NCBI RefSeq assembly: GCF_017114985.1
Contig: NZ_JABXKP010000035.1
Location: 33,718-97,717 of the forward strand
Direction of reading: 5' to 3'
From: Nostoc sp. JL33
GTDB taxonomy: Bacteria > Cyanobacteriota > Cyanobacteriia > Cyanobacteriales > Nostocaceae
Length of the DNA stretch: 64,000 nt
How positions within the stretch are numbered: position 1 is the first letter of the stretch; each line of letters opens with the position of its first letter. Below, in pieces: positions 8,500 to 17,952 of the stretch. A program made the translations under genes and the position numbers. The notes beneath the pieces were generated by a model, which worked only from the letters and a program-made list of their open reading frames with translations, was not told the origin of the DNA and searched no databases.

Positions 8500-9189
8500 T
8501 TAGGCTGATAGGTTTACTTTTGACTTGATGCCATCTTCCATGTGAACGATGCGATCGGCAATGTCTAGGATGCGGTTGTCATGAGTAACCATCAAGATGG
8601 TACAGCCTTGTTCTTTTGCCAGTTTTTGGATGAGATTGACTACATCTCGTCCCGATTGACTATCAAGGGCGGCGGTAGGTTCATCCGCGAGGATTATTTG
8701 AGGATGACTGACTAAAGCACGAGCGATCGCTACTCTTTGTTTTTGCCCCCCAGACAGTTTATCAGGATAGTAATGCAAATGATTTCCTAATCCTACCTGC
8801 TCTAACATCTGGGCTGACCTAGCTTGCATCTTTTTTAACCCAAGATGTCTGTGCAATTCTAAAGCCATTTTGACGTTTTCGAGTGCGGTCAAACTACCAT
8901 GCAAGTTATGTGCTTGGAAAATATAACCGTTATGGCGTCGCGCTTGCACTAGTTGTTCACCACTAGCACCACAAAGTTCTCGTCCCAACACCCGCAAACT
9001 ACCAGATTGGCTAGAACGCAACCCACCCACTAAGGTTAGCAAGGTAGTTTTTCCAGAACCAGAGGGGCCAGTCATGATAATAATTTCACCGGCGTTAATC
9101 TCTAAGTTGATATTACATAAAACTTGCTTGCGGAGTGAGCCGTGACCAAAGTGGTAGTCGAGATTCTGGATGGAGATGACGGGAAACAT
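8500..9189 (-). CDS. devA: DevA-type ABC transporter ATPase
   Basis: A 229-residue ABC ATPase, the energising subunit of a DevBCA exporter. Walker A is GPSGSGKTTLL (about 40-50), the ABC signature is LSGGQKQRVAIARAL (about 143-157), Walker B is IILADEPTAALDS, and the switch His is in MVTHDNR. The VGGLRSSQSGSLRVLGREL segment is characteristic of DevA. It is the last gene of the order DevB-DevC-DevA, 138 bp after DevC. In Anabaena, DevBCA exports heterocyst envelope glycolipids through a TolC-type channel. Several DevBCA paralogues exist in such genomes, so the cargo of this one is unknown. Confidence 0.9.
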   Translation of the reverse strand: MFPVISIQNLDYHFGHGSLRKQVLCNINLEINAGEIIIMTGPSGSGKTTLLTLVGGLRSSQSGSLRVLGRELCGASGEQLVQARRHNGYIFQAHNLHGSLTALENVKMALELHRHLGLKKMQARSAQMLEQVGLGNHLHYYPDKLSGGQKQRVAIARALVSHPQIILADEPTAALDSQSGRDVVNLIQKLAKEQGCTILMVTHDNRILDIADRIVHMEDGIKSKVNLSA

Positions 9190-9193
9190 ATTT

Positions 9194-9326
9194 GGGGGAT
9201 GGGGAGTGGGGAGTGGGGAGTGGAGAGTGGCGAGAGACGCGATTAATCGCGTCTGTACGGAGTGGGGAGTTAGAAGTTACCAGTTGTAAAAATTCTTCCC
9301 TATTCCCTACTCCCCACTCCCCTAGT
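9194..9326. repeat. GGGGAGT tandem repeats in the devC-devA spacer
   Basis: GGGGAGT units run at the left of this spacer. A GAGACGCGATTAATCGCGTCT hairpin-like segment and the complement tract CTACTCCCCACTCCCC follow. The two oppositely oriented tracts could pair in the transcript between devC and devA. Confidence 0.7.
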
Positions 9327-9327
9327 T

Positions 9328-10503
9328 CTAAAACATATCAGCAGGATCGGTGGCTTGGAGTTTGCGGGTGGCGATCGCACCGGAAATTGCACACATAATG
9401 ATAGTCAGCACTAATACCTGTAACGCTCGAATCGCAGTCATGTACATGGGCAAATTTGTGGCACTGCGAGTCAGTTGGTAAAGTGCTAAGGACACTCCCA
9501 ATCCGGGGAAGAAGCCCAGTGCTGCCAATATCAACGATTCTTCAAGCACGACACCTAGCAGGTAGTAATTGCTATATCCCATTGCTTTGAAGGTGGCGTA
9601 TTCCCGAACATGGGCATTAACATCGGTGGAGAGGACTTGATAGACGATAATTACGCCCACCACAAAGCCCATCGATACACCCAGGCTGAAAATAAACCCA
9701 ATTGGGGAATTTGTTCTCCAGAAGTTGTTCTCAAGTTCAATAAATTCGGCGTGGGTTAATACTCTGACATCATCTCTGAGATAGGCTTTTAATGTTGCTG
9801 CTACCTTTTTCGGGTCATAGCCTGGTTTAAGAAGAATCAAACCTAGACTGACACTGCTGGACTGTCGCCCAGAAAATAGCCGCAAAAAGTTTTCATCGCT
9901 GGTGATTAGATTGCCATCAGAACCAAAGGAAGCCCCGACTTGGAATAAGCCACTAATGGTAATTGTGCGCCGTTCTATTTCGGCAGTCAGGGTTTTACCT
10001 TGGTCAATTTGAGCGATCGCTTTTTGATAATCTCCTCTTGCACCACGATCGAATAAGACGGTATCCGGCATTTTGATCGCTTGCAATTGCTGGTTAACAT
10101 CCGGTAAGTCAAAGGCTGGCTTATCTGGGTTAAACCCGATAACTAACACCCCCGTCTCGCGGTGTGTTTGGGGATTTTTCCAGATTGTGTTGTTGAAATA
10201 CATTGGTTCGGCCGACTTCACCCCTGGTATATCCATTGCTTGGTAAAGTCGCCGACGAGAAAATGTAGACAAGCTTGGCAAGTTACGGGCTTGGGGACTG
10301 GTTAAAACAATGTCTGCTTGCAAACTGCGATGTAGTCTGGTGTTACTGTCATAGAGCGCAGTCTGAAAGCCTAGCTGCATGAACATGAGAAGATCCGCAA
10401 AGGCAATGCCTGACAATGCCACCAACAGACGGCTTTTTTCATGATTCAGTTGCAGCCATCCTAGAGGGGTTCGCCGTCGCAGTTGTTTGATTAATTGCAT
10501 CAT
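9328..10503 (-). CDS. devC: DevC-type ABC transporter permease
   Basis: A 391-residue MacB/FtsX-type permease of the DevC family. The first membrane helix (LLVALSGIAFADLLMFMQLG) follows PLGWLQLNHEKSRL, which is typical of DevC. A periplasmic domain of about 200 residues comes next, then three C-terminal helices: IFSLGVSMGFVVGVIIVYQV, a central helix with ESLILAALGFFPGLGVSL, and VLVLTIIMCAISGAI. It partners with DevA for ATP-driven extrusion and with the DevB adaptor. A second ATG follows the first directly. It is separated from DevB by a 255-bp spacer of tandem repeats, unusually long within such an operon. Confidence 0.9.
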   Translation of the reverse strand: MMQLIKQLRRRTPLGWLQLNHEKSRLLVALSGIAFADLLMFMQLGFQTALYDSNTRLHRSLQADIVLTSPQARNLPSLSTFSRRRLYQAMDIPGVKSAEPMYFNNTIWKNPQTHRETGVLVIGFNPDKPAFDLPDVNQQLQAIKMPDTVLFDRGARGDYQKAIAQIDQGKTLTAEIERRTITISGLFQVGASFGSDGNLITSDENFLRLFSGRQSSSVSLGLILLKPGYDPKKVAATLKAYLRDDVRVLTHAEFIELENNFWRTNSPIGFIFSLGVSMGFVVGVIIVYQVLSTDVNAHVREYATFKAMGYSNYYLLGVVLEESLILAALGFFPGLGVSLALYQLTRSATNLPMYMTAIRALQVLVLTIIMCAISGAIATRKLQATDPADMF

Positions 10504-10504
10504 A

Positions 10505-10645
<141 letters not shown>

Positions 10646-10758
10646 GAAGCTCAACTTTCCCTATGCCCAATACCCTATACTTCTCTACGAGAGGCTGCGC
10701 CAACGACTTCTCTACGAGACGCTACGCGAACGCTCAGTACAAGTGCCCAATGCCCTTT

Positions 10759-11958
10759 TTACAATTCAATTACTGCTTTAACTTGCATATTAGTTAAGGT
10801 GGCAGCTTTTTGGCTGGAGGCTTCATCTAGTCGGATATGGACTTCTACTACTCTGTTATCGATATTGCTGACGGGATCTGTGTTGATGACATTTTGCCGC
10901 CGCACCTGTAAGCCTTTGCGATCTACGATTCCCTGCAATTCAATCGGGAGGTAATCACCAAATACTCGCACTTGCTGCCCTGAATGTACTTTGGCGATAT
11001 CGCTTTCGTAGACTTCAGCTATTACATACATCTGGCTGGTTTGTCCAATATCTGCAATGCCATCATTTGATACCAATTCCCCTGGATGGGTGTGGATCTC
11101 AAATACCTGTCCATTTTGGGGCGATCGCACCTGGGCCTGTTCGAGATTGACTTTTGCTAAATTCATCGCTGCTACGGCACGATTGACTTCTGCTTGAGCA
11201 ACTTCTACATCTACTCCGCGGACTTCGGCGATTTCATCAAGTTTTGCTGTGGCTTCTTTCACCTGTTGCTGGCTAGTCGATTGGGTACGATTTAATTGTG
11301 CCTGTGTTTGTTGTAGGCTTTTTTGGGCGGTTTCCAAGTTTAAACGCTTGCTATCCCGTTGGGAGGCGGAAATTGCGCCCTGTTGATCTAGTTGCTGATA
11401 GCGTTCGTCTTCTGCTTGGGCGTTACGCACTTCGGCTTGGAATCGCTCAATTGTCGCTGCTTGGGTATTAATATCACCTTGGCGTTCTGCTTCTAGGCGG
11501 GCGATCGCGGCTTTTTGAGCGGCAATTTCACCGCGTTTAGCACCTGCTTGAGTGCGGTTTAGGTTTGCCTGGGCTACTTTCACTTGTTCCTGTGCCTCTT
11601 TTAATGCTGCTTGCAGGCGATCGCGGCTGTTCAAAATCGCAACCACCTGTCCTGCTTTTACCGGATCTCCCTCCTTCACCAACAACTTTTCTACCTGACT
11701 TCCTTCTGCAGACACCGCAGCAGAGAGTTTAATTACCTTTCCCTGTGGTTCAATCCGCCCTAAAGCTGTTACTGTTTTTAACTGTGGCAATTGTGTTGCT
11801 GGCACTTGTGCCTCTGAATTTGCATAATTGTGCCAGCGTTTTACTATATAAAAACTGATTCCGCCAACCAATAAAGATGCAATTATACCTATAGCAATGG
11901 ATGGACGCAGAATAAACTTAGGGGACGTTCTGTACCCTAGCTTTGAGTTTCGCACCAT
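10759..11958 (-). CDS. devB: DevB-type periplasmic adaptor (HlyD/MFP family)
   Basis: A 399-residue membrane fusion protein. One N-terminal helix (IAIGIIASLLVGGISFYIV, about 23-41) anchors it. A biotinyl-lipoyl half (GRIEPQGKVIKLS, KLLVKEGDPVKAGQVVAIL) precedes a coiled-coil hairpin rich in Ala and Gln from about 105 to 245. The second lipoyl half (AQVRSPQNGQVFEIHTHPGE) and a beta-barrel domain follow. It bridges the DevC/DevA inner-membrane complex to a TolC-like outer channel. First gene of the operon; its upstream region holds a 123-bp palindromic element. No clear GTA-N8-TAC NtcA site was seen in that region. Confidence 0.9.
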   Translation of the reverse strand: MVRNSKLGYRTSPKFILRPSIAIGIIASLLVGGISFYIVKRWHNYANSEAQVPATQLPQLKTVTALGRIEPQGKVIKLSAAVSAEGSQVEKLLVKEGDPVKAGQVVAILNSRDRLQAALKEAQEQVKVAQANLNRTQAGAKRGEIAAQKAAIARLEAERQGDINTQAATIERFQAEVRNAQAEDERYQQLDQQGAISASQRDSKRLNLETAQKSLQQTQAQLNRTQSTSQQQVKEATAKLDEIAEVRGVDVEVAQAEVNRAVAAMNLAKVNLEQAQVRSPQNGQVFEIHTHPGELVSNDGIADIGQTSQMYVIAEVYESDIAKVHSGQQVRVFGDYLPIELQGIVDRKGLQVRRQNVINTDPVSNIDNRVVEVHIRLDEASSQKAATLTNMQVKAVIEL

Positions 11959-12139
11959 AGATTACCTCTTAACTAGCGGCGCAGAAAAAACTAAATAGAT
12001 TAAGCTTTTATCCCAATACGCTTGGGTTAGCGCCAAAAACCTTAAACTGCGTAAGTTGGGGAGCCACTGCTACAGGTGCGGTTTCCCGACTTGGAAATTG
12101 CGCGTCTCACGAGAGGGAGAAGCAAGTGGCGTTTGAGGA

Positions 12140-12262
12140 GGGACTGACAACAAATAAATTACTACTACTTGTGGGGTGGGCGTCTCGCCCGCCCGCAGCC
12201 AAAGGCTCTCGTGTCGCCCACCCCACAAGAAGTAGTTGAGTATTTTTTTATTTGTCAGTCCC
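12140..12262. repeat. 123-bp palindromic element, upstream of devB
   Basis: The ends are GGGACTGACAA and TTGTCAGTCCC, a perfect 11-bp inverted repeat. Inside are the arms CTTGTGGGGTGGGC and GCCCACCCCACAAG around a short GC-rich centre. It has no coding capacity. A partial relative (CTTGTGGGGTGGGC) lies at 41630. Neither the remaining upstream DNA to 12754 nor the part next to devB shows a gene. Confidence 0.75.
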
Positions 12263-12754
12263 GGAACGTAGACCCAACAAAGCTATTTTTCACAAACCCA
12301 AGCGTATTGGCTTTTTTCCTTACCTTGTTAGTTATTGTTGATTTATCGATTCAGAGTTCATAAAAAATGGAAATTGTGGAGAATTTACCAATATACTGCG
12401 ATTTAGGTGGATAAGATCACAAAAACTTCTTCTCCTGTATTAAGAGACTTATGTTACTAACGAACTACTTTTGTTTTTTGAAAGTACTCAGGTATAGTAA
12501 ACGTTTTCAAATTTATGGGTTGTAACAGCGCCAACAATCAATAGGCAAATTCAGCCAAAAGGAAATATTTTTTGTCATGAAAACTAAATAAAATTAAATT
12601 CATAAGAAATGTCTTTGAATTTGATATTAATATAATTTTTAGTGATATCTTTAACTCCTGAAAGTTGTTTTTCGGAATTGGATTTTAAATTGACCAACCT
12701 ATTTGTCATAAGTTTTCCGGTCTGACTGATTTTACTCAGGTTTCTAACAAACAC

Positions 12755-14719
12755 CTAAACCGATTGCACTAAATTAGAAATCGCCATGAGCAATTCCTCT
12801 GGGGCTACAGGTTTAACGATGTGCTGTTGAAACCCTGCTTTTAGTGCTTGCTGCTGATTGATTTCGCCTGCATAAGCAGTCAGAGCGATCGCGGGAATCT
12901 GTTTTCTCCCTATTTGTGCTTCCAGAGTCCGCACCTCTTGTATCAGCATATAGCCGTTCATCTCTGGCATTCCAATATCGCTAAGTAAGATATCTGGCTT
13001 TGACTCTATTAGCACTTGTAATGCTTCCTCTCCTGATGTTACTGCGGTGACGATCGCTCCAAACTGTTCCAGCACAAAGGTGAAAAAGTCGCGGGTATCA
13101 GTATTGTCATCCACAAGCAGGATTTGTAAACCTGTGAGGGGAGAAGAGGCAAAAACGCCAGTTGAGGAATCAGTATTCGTGTCATCCTTAATTGTTGCAT
13201 CGTCCTTGATCAGGGGAAACTTAACTGTGAAGATCGCTCCTTTGTCCTCGCCAAGACTTTCAGCCGAAACCGTTCCACCGTGCATCTCAATCAAGTGACG
13301 CGCGATCGCTAAACCTAACCCTAGCCCACCAAACTTTCTAGTTGTGGTACTGTCACCCTGGCGGAAATAGTCAAACACATGAGGTAGGAAGTTAGGGTGA
13401 ATGCCCTTACCTGTGTCGCTGACGGTAATTTGGGCTTGAGCGTCGATGCACTCCAATCGCACATTTACCTGTCCTCCAGCCGATGTAAACTTGACAGCAT
13501 TTGATAACAGGTTCCAGAGAACTTGCTGTAAGCGAACTGAATCACCGAGAACTTTCCCCATCGGATCAAGCATCGTCTGAATCTGAATGGTTTTAGCCCC
13601 TGCTGCCAAACGCACTGTGTCCATTGCAGCTTCAATGGTGGATGCGAGATTGACTGGCATCATCTTGAGGTTGAGTTTGCCTTGGAGGATGCGAGAAACA
13701 TCCAGCAAGTCTTCAATTAGTTGAGCTTGTAATTTGGCATTGCGTTCAATAGTTTCAAGCGCTTTTTTGAGCGATATATCATCAAATTTACGGCTTTGCA
13801 ACAGTTTTGCCCAACCGAGAATTGGATTTAGGGGCGATCGCAGTTCATGGGAAAGTACCGCCAGAAACTCATCTTTTATCCGGTTAGCGGCTTCTGCTTC
13901 TGCACGGGCTGCTTGCTCAAGTTGGAAAAGGCGATCGCGTTCTGATTCGGTGCGTTTGCGATCGGTGATATCAGTTAGCATAGCGATCGCACCTAAGAAC
14001 TCATTTTGTTCACCAAAAATAGCTCTAGTAGAAATCAGTGTCCAGATGTATGAACCATCCTTACAGCACAATTGACTTTCTTTAAGATCACTCCCTTCTC
14101 CCTTAAACCACTCCAGTTTCGCTTCGGGTGCTATCCCATCAGCCTGAACCATAAAATCAAATAAGGAACGACCGAGAATTTCTTCTGCTGTATAGCCCAA
14201 CATCTGTGACAATCGCTGATTCACATACTCTGTTTGGGTTTTTTGGTCAATCATCCAGATTCCCTCATAAGAGGTATCAACAATTCTGCGATACCTGGCT
14301 TCACTCTTCTGTAAAGACTCCTCTGCTCGCTTGCGCTGACGGCGCTCTTTAGCTTCCCGCAATGCCCGTTGCACCGAGGGAACTAACCGCCCTAGTCGTT
14401 GCTTTAACACATAATCAGTTGCACCCTTCTTCAAGGCTTCGATCGCTAATTCTTCACCGAGTGCGGCAGAGACAAAGATAAAAGGAACCTCTGGACAGTG
14501 ATTTCGGGCAATTTCCAAGGCAGAAATTCCATCAAAAGATGGCAGCGCATAATCAGCAAGAATTAAATCGAAAGTCTCTGCTTCCAAAGCAGCCAGGAAA
14601 TCAGCGCCAGTTTCGACTCGGATCAGGTCGCAATTAATTTCCCCCTCGGTTAACATCGCTTCGGTAAGCTCTGCATCTAAGGGACTGTCTTCCAAAAGCA
14701 GGAAACGAAGGACACTCAT
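12755..14719 (-). CDS. Hybrid sensor histidine kinase, REC-PAS-HisKA-HATPase-REC
   Basis: A 654-residue cytoplasmic signalling protein. An N-terminal receiver (LLLEDSPLDAELTEAML, phospho-acceptor in LILADYALPS) leads into a coiled linker and one PAS domain (RYRRIVDTSYEGIWMID). The HisKA H-box is FLAVLSHELRSPLNPI, followed by the ATPase N-box NLLSNAVKFTS, DTGKGI, and GGLGLGLAIAR. A C-terminal receiver holds LLVDDNTDTRDFF, LLSDIGMPEMNG and IVKPV. There is no membrane segment. Its ATG overlaps the stop of the response-regulator gene (TAATG). The two receivers suggest that it both takes input from and passes phosphate within the same operon's relay. Confidence 0.93.
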   Translation of the reverse strand: MSVLRFLLLEDSPLDAELTEAMLTEGEINCDLIRVETGADFLAALEAETFDLILADYALPSFDGISALEIARNHCPEVPFIFVSAALGEELAIEALKKGATDYVLKQRLGRLVPSVQRALREAKERRQRKRAEESLQKSEARYRRIVDTSYEGIWMIDQKTQTEYVNQRLSQMLGYTAEEILGRSLFDFMVQADGIAPEAKLEWFKGEGSDLKESQLCCKDGSYIWTLISTRAIFGEQNEFLGAIAMLTDITDRKRTESERDRLFQLEQAARAEAEAANRIKDEFLAVLSHELRSPLNPILGWAKLLQSRKFDDISLKKALETIERNAKLQAQLIEDLLDVSRILQGKLNLKMMPVNLASTIEAAMDTVRLAAGAKTIQIQTMLDPMGKVLGDSVRLQQVLWNLLSNAVKFTSAGGQVNVRLECIDAQAQITVSDTGKGIHPNFLPHVFDYFRQGDSTTTRKFGGLGLGLAIARHLIEMHGGTVSAESLGEDKGAIFTVKFPLIKDDATIKDDTNTDSSTGVFASSPLTGLQILLVDDNTDTRDFFTFVLEQFGAIVTAVTSGEEALQVLIESKPDILLSDIGMPEMNGYMLIQEVRTLEAQIGRKQIPAIALTAYAGEINQQQALKAGFQQHIVKPVAPEELLMAISNLVQSV

Positions 14720-15195
14720 TAATTACTCTCCTGTTGACGATAAGGTGCCGGAGGTAGAGCGCCAACGGGTGGCTGATTGATCACTGCCCAAAACAGCCCC
14801 ACACCCTTAATAGAATCGACAAAATCATGGTAATCTACTGGCTTAACAACATAGGCATTCACCCCTAATTCGTAGCATCGAACTAGATCCGGCTCCTCAC
14901 GCGAAGAAGTTAGGACTACGACTGGAATCACTCGCATAACTGGGTCAGATTTGAGTTCTGCCAGCACTTCTAGTCCATCGATTTTAGGTAGTTTCAAATC
15001 GAGCAGCACTACAACAGGATACCCTTCCATTCGCAACCGAAACAACCCCCGGCGATAAAGATAATCCAGTGCTTCCTCTCCATCACGTACTACCACGACT
15101 TCATTAGCGAGATGGTTTTCCGACAAAGCAGCTAGTATTAACTCTGCATCTAAGGCGCTGTCTTCAATTAGCAGAATTCGCTTGAGTTCTTTCAT
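14719..15195 (-). CDS. Single-domain response regulator, Rcp1-like
   Basis: A 158-residue receiver without an output domain. ILLIEDSALDAELI supplies the acidic pair, VVVLLDLKLPKIDGLEVL the phospho-accepting Asp, PVVVLTSS the Thr/Ser and AYVVKPVD the Lys. The inserted loop LDYLYRRGLFRLRMEGYP is the usual mark of Rcp1-type regulators, partners of phytochrome-like or PAS kinases in cyanobacteria. It lies between two kinases, overlapping the upstream gene by 4 bp and the downstream by 1 bp, so it is probably translationally coupled. It likely shuttles phosphate between them. Confidence 0.93.
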   Translation of the reverse strand: MKELKRILLIEDSALDAELILAALSENHLANEVVVVRDGEEALDYLYRRGLFRLRMEGYPVVVLLDLKLPKIDGLEVLAELKSDPVMRVIPVVVLTSSREEPDLVRCYELGVNAYVVKPVDYHDFVDSIKGVGLFWAVINQPPVGALPPAPYRQQESN

Positions 15196-17597
15196 TCACT
15201 TTCCTGTGTCAACAACTTAGGCAGTGAGAAATAAAAGCTGGCTCCACTGTCAACTACACCCTCTGCCCAGACTCGGCCATTATGCCGATGAATAATGCGT
15301 TGCACGTTTGCCAATCCAACACCTGTGCCTTCAAATTGTGGGTCGCTATGCAGGCGTTGAAATACTCCGAATAGCTTGTGGACATATTGCATATTAAAAC
15401 CTACGCCGTTATCTTGTACAAAAAAGACAACTTCGTTTTCATTGTCAGTGCTTCCGATAGTAATTTCTGCTGGGTTTCGAGCCTGGGTATATTTTACGGC
15501 ATTGCCCATCAGGTTGCGAAGCACGAGCCGCAGCATGGAGGGGTCGCCCTGGATGAATGGCAGTGACTCGATGTGCCAATGGATTATCCGTCCTTGGGTT
15601 TCTGTGAGCAAATCGCGTTTTACCTCTTGTACCAATTCCTCCATATTCAGGTTGATATAGCGCATTTCGGTGCGCCCCATGCGAGAAAATGTCAGCAACT
15701 CATCGATCAGTATTCCTGCCTGTTTTGCAGTTTCGGCAATTATGTTCAAATAGCGCTGACTCGTTTCATCTAAAGTTGTTGAGCTATGCCGCTTTTGAAG
15801 CAATTCTATAAAACCGGCGATGTGGCGAAGCGGTGCTCGCAAGTCGTGAGAGACTGAATAAGAAAACGATTCGAGTTCCTTGTTGGCGGCTTGGAGTTGG
15901 GCAGTGCGCTCTTGAATCCGTTGCTCCAGCATTTCGTTGAGTTGTTGCAGGGCGGCTTCGGCAACTTTGCGATCGTGAATGTCGCTGGCAATGCCCACCC
16001 ACTTGATAATCTGTCCGTCTGCATCTCGAAATGGTAAACCCCGGACAATATGCCAACGATAGCTACCATCAGAAACTTGCCGGAAGCGAATTTCTATTTC
16101 GTAGTTTGTAGGGTTAGCAACAGCCTGCATCGAAGTTTTAAAGACGCGATGCCAGTGGCGGGCTACGCGATCGCGGTCATCCGGGTGAATGGCATAAATC
16201 CACCCATAGCCAGAGGTCTGCTCCATTGTCAGTCCACTGTAGTCAAGCCAGTATTGATTACAATAGCTAATACCACCATCGCTATCGCCCATCCAAATAG
16301 CCTGTGGTGACACTTCCGTTAAAATTCGGTATCGCTCCTCACTGTCACGTAGCGCTTCTTCTGCCAACTTGCGATCGTGGATATCAACACAGGAGCCGAT
16401 ATAGCCAAGAAACTCCCCTGTTGGTGCAAACCGAGGCACACCAGTATCCAAAAGCCAACGGAATTCCCCATCAATGCGTCTGAGCCGATATTCCATTCTA
16501 AATTTTTGTCGGGCATCAAAGGCATTGGTGTATATATCTAAGCAACGCTGAAAATCATCGGCATGAACACCTTCTGCCCACCCATTGCCCATCTCTTGCT
16601 CTAAAGTCCGCCCGGTAAAATCTAGCCAGGGTTTATTAAAGTAGTTACAAAGTGTGTCAGTGCCGGACATCCAAATCAGTACGGGAGCGGTGTCTGCCAT
16701 CTGGCGAAAGCGGGCTTCACTTTCACGCAATGCTGCTTCTGTCTGGTTGCGTTCGCGTAGTGCAGCTTGCTTTTCGCTGATGTCAGTGATCAACCCTGCA
16801 TACCCTTCAACTGTTCCCTGTTTATCAAACTGGGGAACGTAAGTAGCATTAATGTAACGTGCCCCACCATCTTTATAAGGTATTTCACTTTCAAAAGTAA
16901 CCTGCTCTCCTGCCAGTACTTGTTCCACATAAGGACGAAGCAGTTGATATGCGGATTCACCCAAAACTTCCCAAAGATGCTTCCCATAAACTTCTGTTGC
17001 TGAATGCCCAAACCACTCTTCATAGGCTCGGTTGTTGAAGCGGTAGCGTTGTTCTGCATCTACAAAACAAATTAGAACTGGCAGCGTATCTGTAATCAAC
17101 CGAAGTTCTGTTTCTAGTTGCCGCAGTGCTTCCTCGCTAGACTCTGTTAAGCGACCAAACCTTGCTTCGCTTTCGCGTAATGACTTCAGACTTGTCTCAG
17201 CTTGCCGTTGGGCTGCGCGGCGTGATTCGTTGAGCCAGCTGATTAACCCTGCTGTCAGCATGAACACGACTAGCGGGATTAGAATATTCAGATTTGTAAT
17301 GTTCAGCGAATAGAGTGGTTTGAAAAAGAAGTAATTGACTGCCAAAGTAGACAAAACGGTTGCAAGTAACCCTGGCCCTAAGCCTCCGTACCAGGCACTC
17401 ACCATCACCGCAGCAAAAAACAGTGCCGCAGGCGTTGGAGCAAGATATGGATGGAGCAGCAGGGTTGTCCACAGTGCTAGGGCAACGGATAGCAAAGCAA
17501 TAACATAATGCAGCAGTTGCTCCCGGATGAATCCGCCCTTGTTTTTACTGCTAGGAAAGATGTTTTGGGGTTTAGATGTCCTCACCTTATGACTCAT
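15192..17597 (-). CDS. Membrane-bound multi-PAS sensor histidine kinase
   Basis: An 801-residue sensor. The N-terminal 125 residues hold several membrane helices of the KdpD-like DUF4118 type (ALWTTLLLHPYLAPTPAALF, AWYGGLGPGLLATVLSTLAV). Three PAS/PAC modules follow at about 165-275, 290-415 and 420-545. The coiled coil is LNEMLEQRIQERTAQLQAAN, with the H-box SYSVSHDLRAPLRHIAGF, N-box NLMGNAVKYT, VQDNGVGF and GTGVGLANVQRI. The kinase core is of the bacteriophytochrome-like group that phosphorylates Rcp1-type regulators, matching the next gene. The stimulus is not readable; no haem or flavin motif (NCRFLQ) is seen in the PAS domains. Confidence 0.93.
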   Translation of the reverse strand: MSHKVRTSKPQNIFPSSKNKGGFIREQLLHYVIALLSVALALWTTLLLHPYLAPTPAALFFAAVMVSAWYGGLGPGLLATVLSTLAVNYFFFKPLYSLNITNLNILIPLVVFMLTAGLISWLNESRRAAQRQAETSLKSLRESEARFGRLTESSEEALRQLETELRLITDTLPVLICFVDAEQRYRFNNRAYEEWFGHSATEVYGKHLWEVLGESAYQLLRPYVEQVLAGEQVTFESEIPYKDGGARYINATYVPQFDKQGTVEGYAGLITDISEKQAALRERNQTEAALRESEARFRQMADTAPVLIWMSGTDTLCNYFNKPWLDFTGRTLEQEMGNGWAEGVHADDFQRCLDIYTNAFDARQKFRMEYRLRRIDGEFRWLLDTGVPRFAPTGEFLGYIGSCVDIHDRKLAEEALRDSEERYRILTEVSPQAIWMGDSDGGISYCNQYWLDYSGLTMEQTSGYGWIYAIHPDDRDRVARHWHRVFKTSMQAVANPTNYEIEIRFRQVSDGSYRWHIVRGLPFRDADGQIIKWVGIASDIHDRKVAEAALQQLNEMLEQRIQERTAQLQAANKELESFSYSVSHDLRAPLRHIAGFIELLQKRHSSTTLDETSQRYLNIIAETAKQAGILIDELLTFSRMGRTEMRYINLNMEELVQEVKRDLLTETQGRIIHWHIESLPFIQGDPSMLRLVLRNLMGNAVKYTQARNPAEITIGSTDNENEVVFFVQDNGVGFNMQYVHKLFGVFQRLHSDPQFEGTGVGLANVQRIIHRHNGRVWAEGVVDSGASFYFSLPKLLTQESE

Positions 17598-17601
17598 AAC
17601 C

Positions 17602-17841
17602 CTACTCTGCTTCTGGAAAATACTGACTTAGCAGCCTTTTACCGGGTTCACCCATCTTCCGTAACATTTCTTCTATTAGTTTTAGCGCTATCGGTGAAGG
17701 CATTGTATGCCCATTTTCCCAACGGTTGACTGTTTTGAAAGAAACTCCTAATTTAGTAGCAAACTGTTTCTGAGAAAGATTGAGTTGCTGCCGAAGCTCC
17801 CGAATTAAATCTAAAATTTCCAGCCGCTTTGTTACAGACAT
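17602..17841 (-). CDS. XRE-family helix-turn-helix regulator
   Basis: A 79-residue protein that is almost entirely one Cro/C1-type DNA-binding domain: LRQQLNLSQKQFATKLGVSF then KTVNRWENGHTMPSPIALKLIEEM. The tail KRLLSQYFPEAE has no further domain. Its stop lies 4 bp before the kinase start, so it heads the four-gene signalling operon. A 44-bp near-palindrome sits 20-63 bp upstream of its start and is a plausible autoregulatory operator. A small HTH as the first gene of a phosphorelay operon is unusual. Confidence 0.88.
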   Translation of the reverse strand: MSVTKRLEILDLIRELRQQLNLSQKQFATKLGVSFKTVNRWENGHTMPSPIALKLIEEMLRKMGEPGKRLLSQYFPEAE

Positions 17842-17860
17842 CTCTGTATTTGATCCCCAT

Positions 17861-17904
17861 TAGGATAATTAGCATAAGACAGGTGTCCTATACTAATTAT
17901 CCTA
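17861..17904. promoter_or_regulatory. 44-bp near-perfect palindrome upstream of the XRE-kinase operon
   Basis: The outer arms TAGGATAATTAG and CTAATTATCCTA are perfect 12-bp inverted repeats. The inner 20 bases (ATAAGACA / TGTCCTAT) pair at 7 of 10 positions, so 19 of 22 base pairs match overall. Symmetry and place suggest a binding site for a dimer or tetramer, most simply the adjacent HTH protein. No T-run follows, so it is not a standard terminator. Confidence 0.7.
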
Positions 17905-17952
17905 CTTAGGGAATATTTTCTCTGTTTTCGTCTCTAACTGAACCTGTATTAG

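Noticed and set aside
12169..12363. 64-codon plus-strand frame
   Set aside because: It runs through the 123-bp palindromic element and has no protein-like composition.
11959..12754. NtcA-binding site upstream of devB
   Set aside because: No convincing GTA-N8-TAC was found on either strand.
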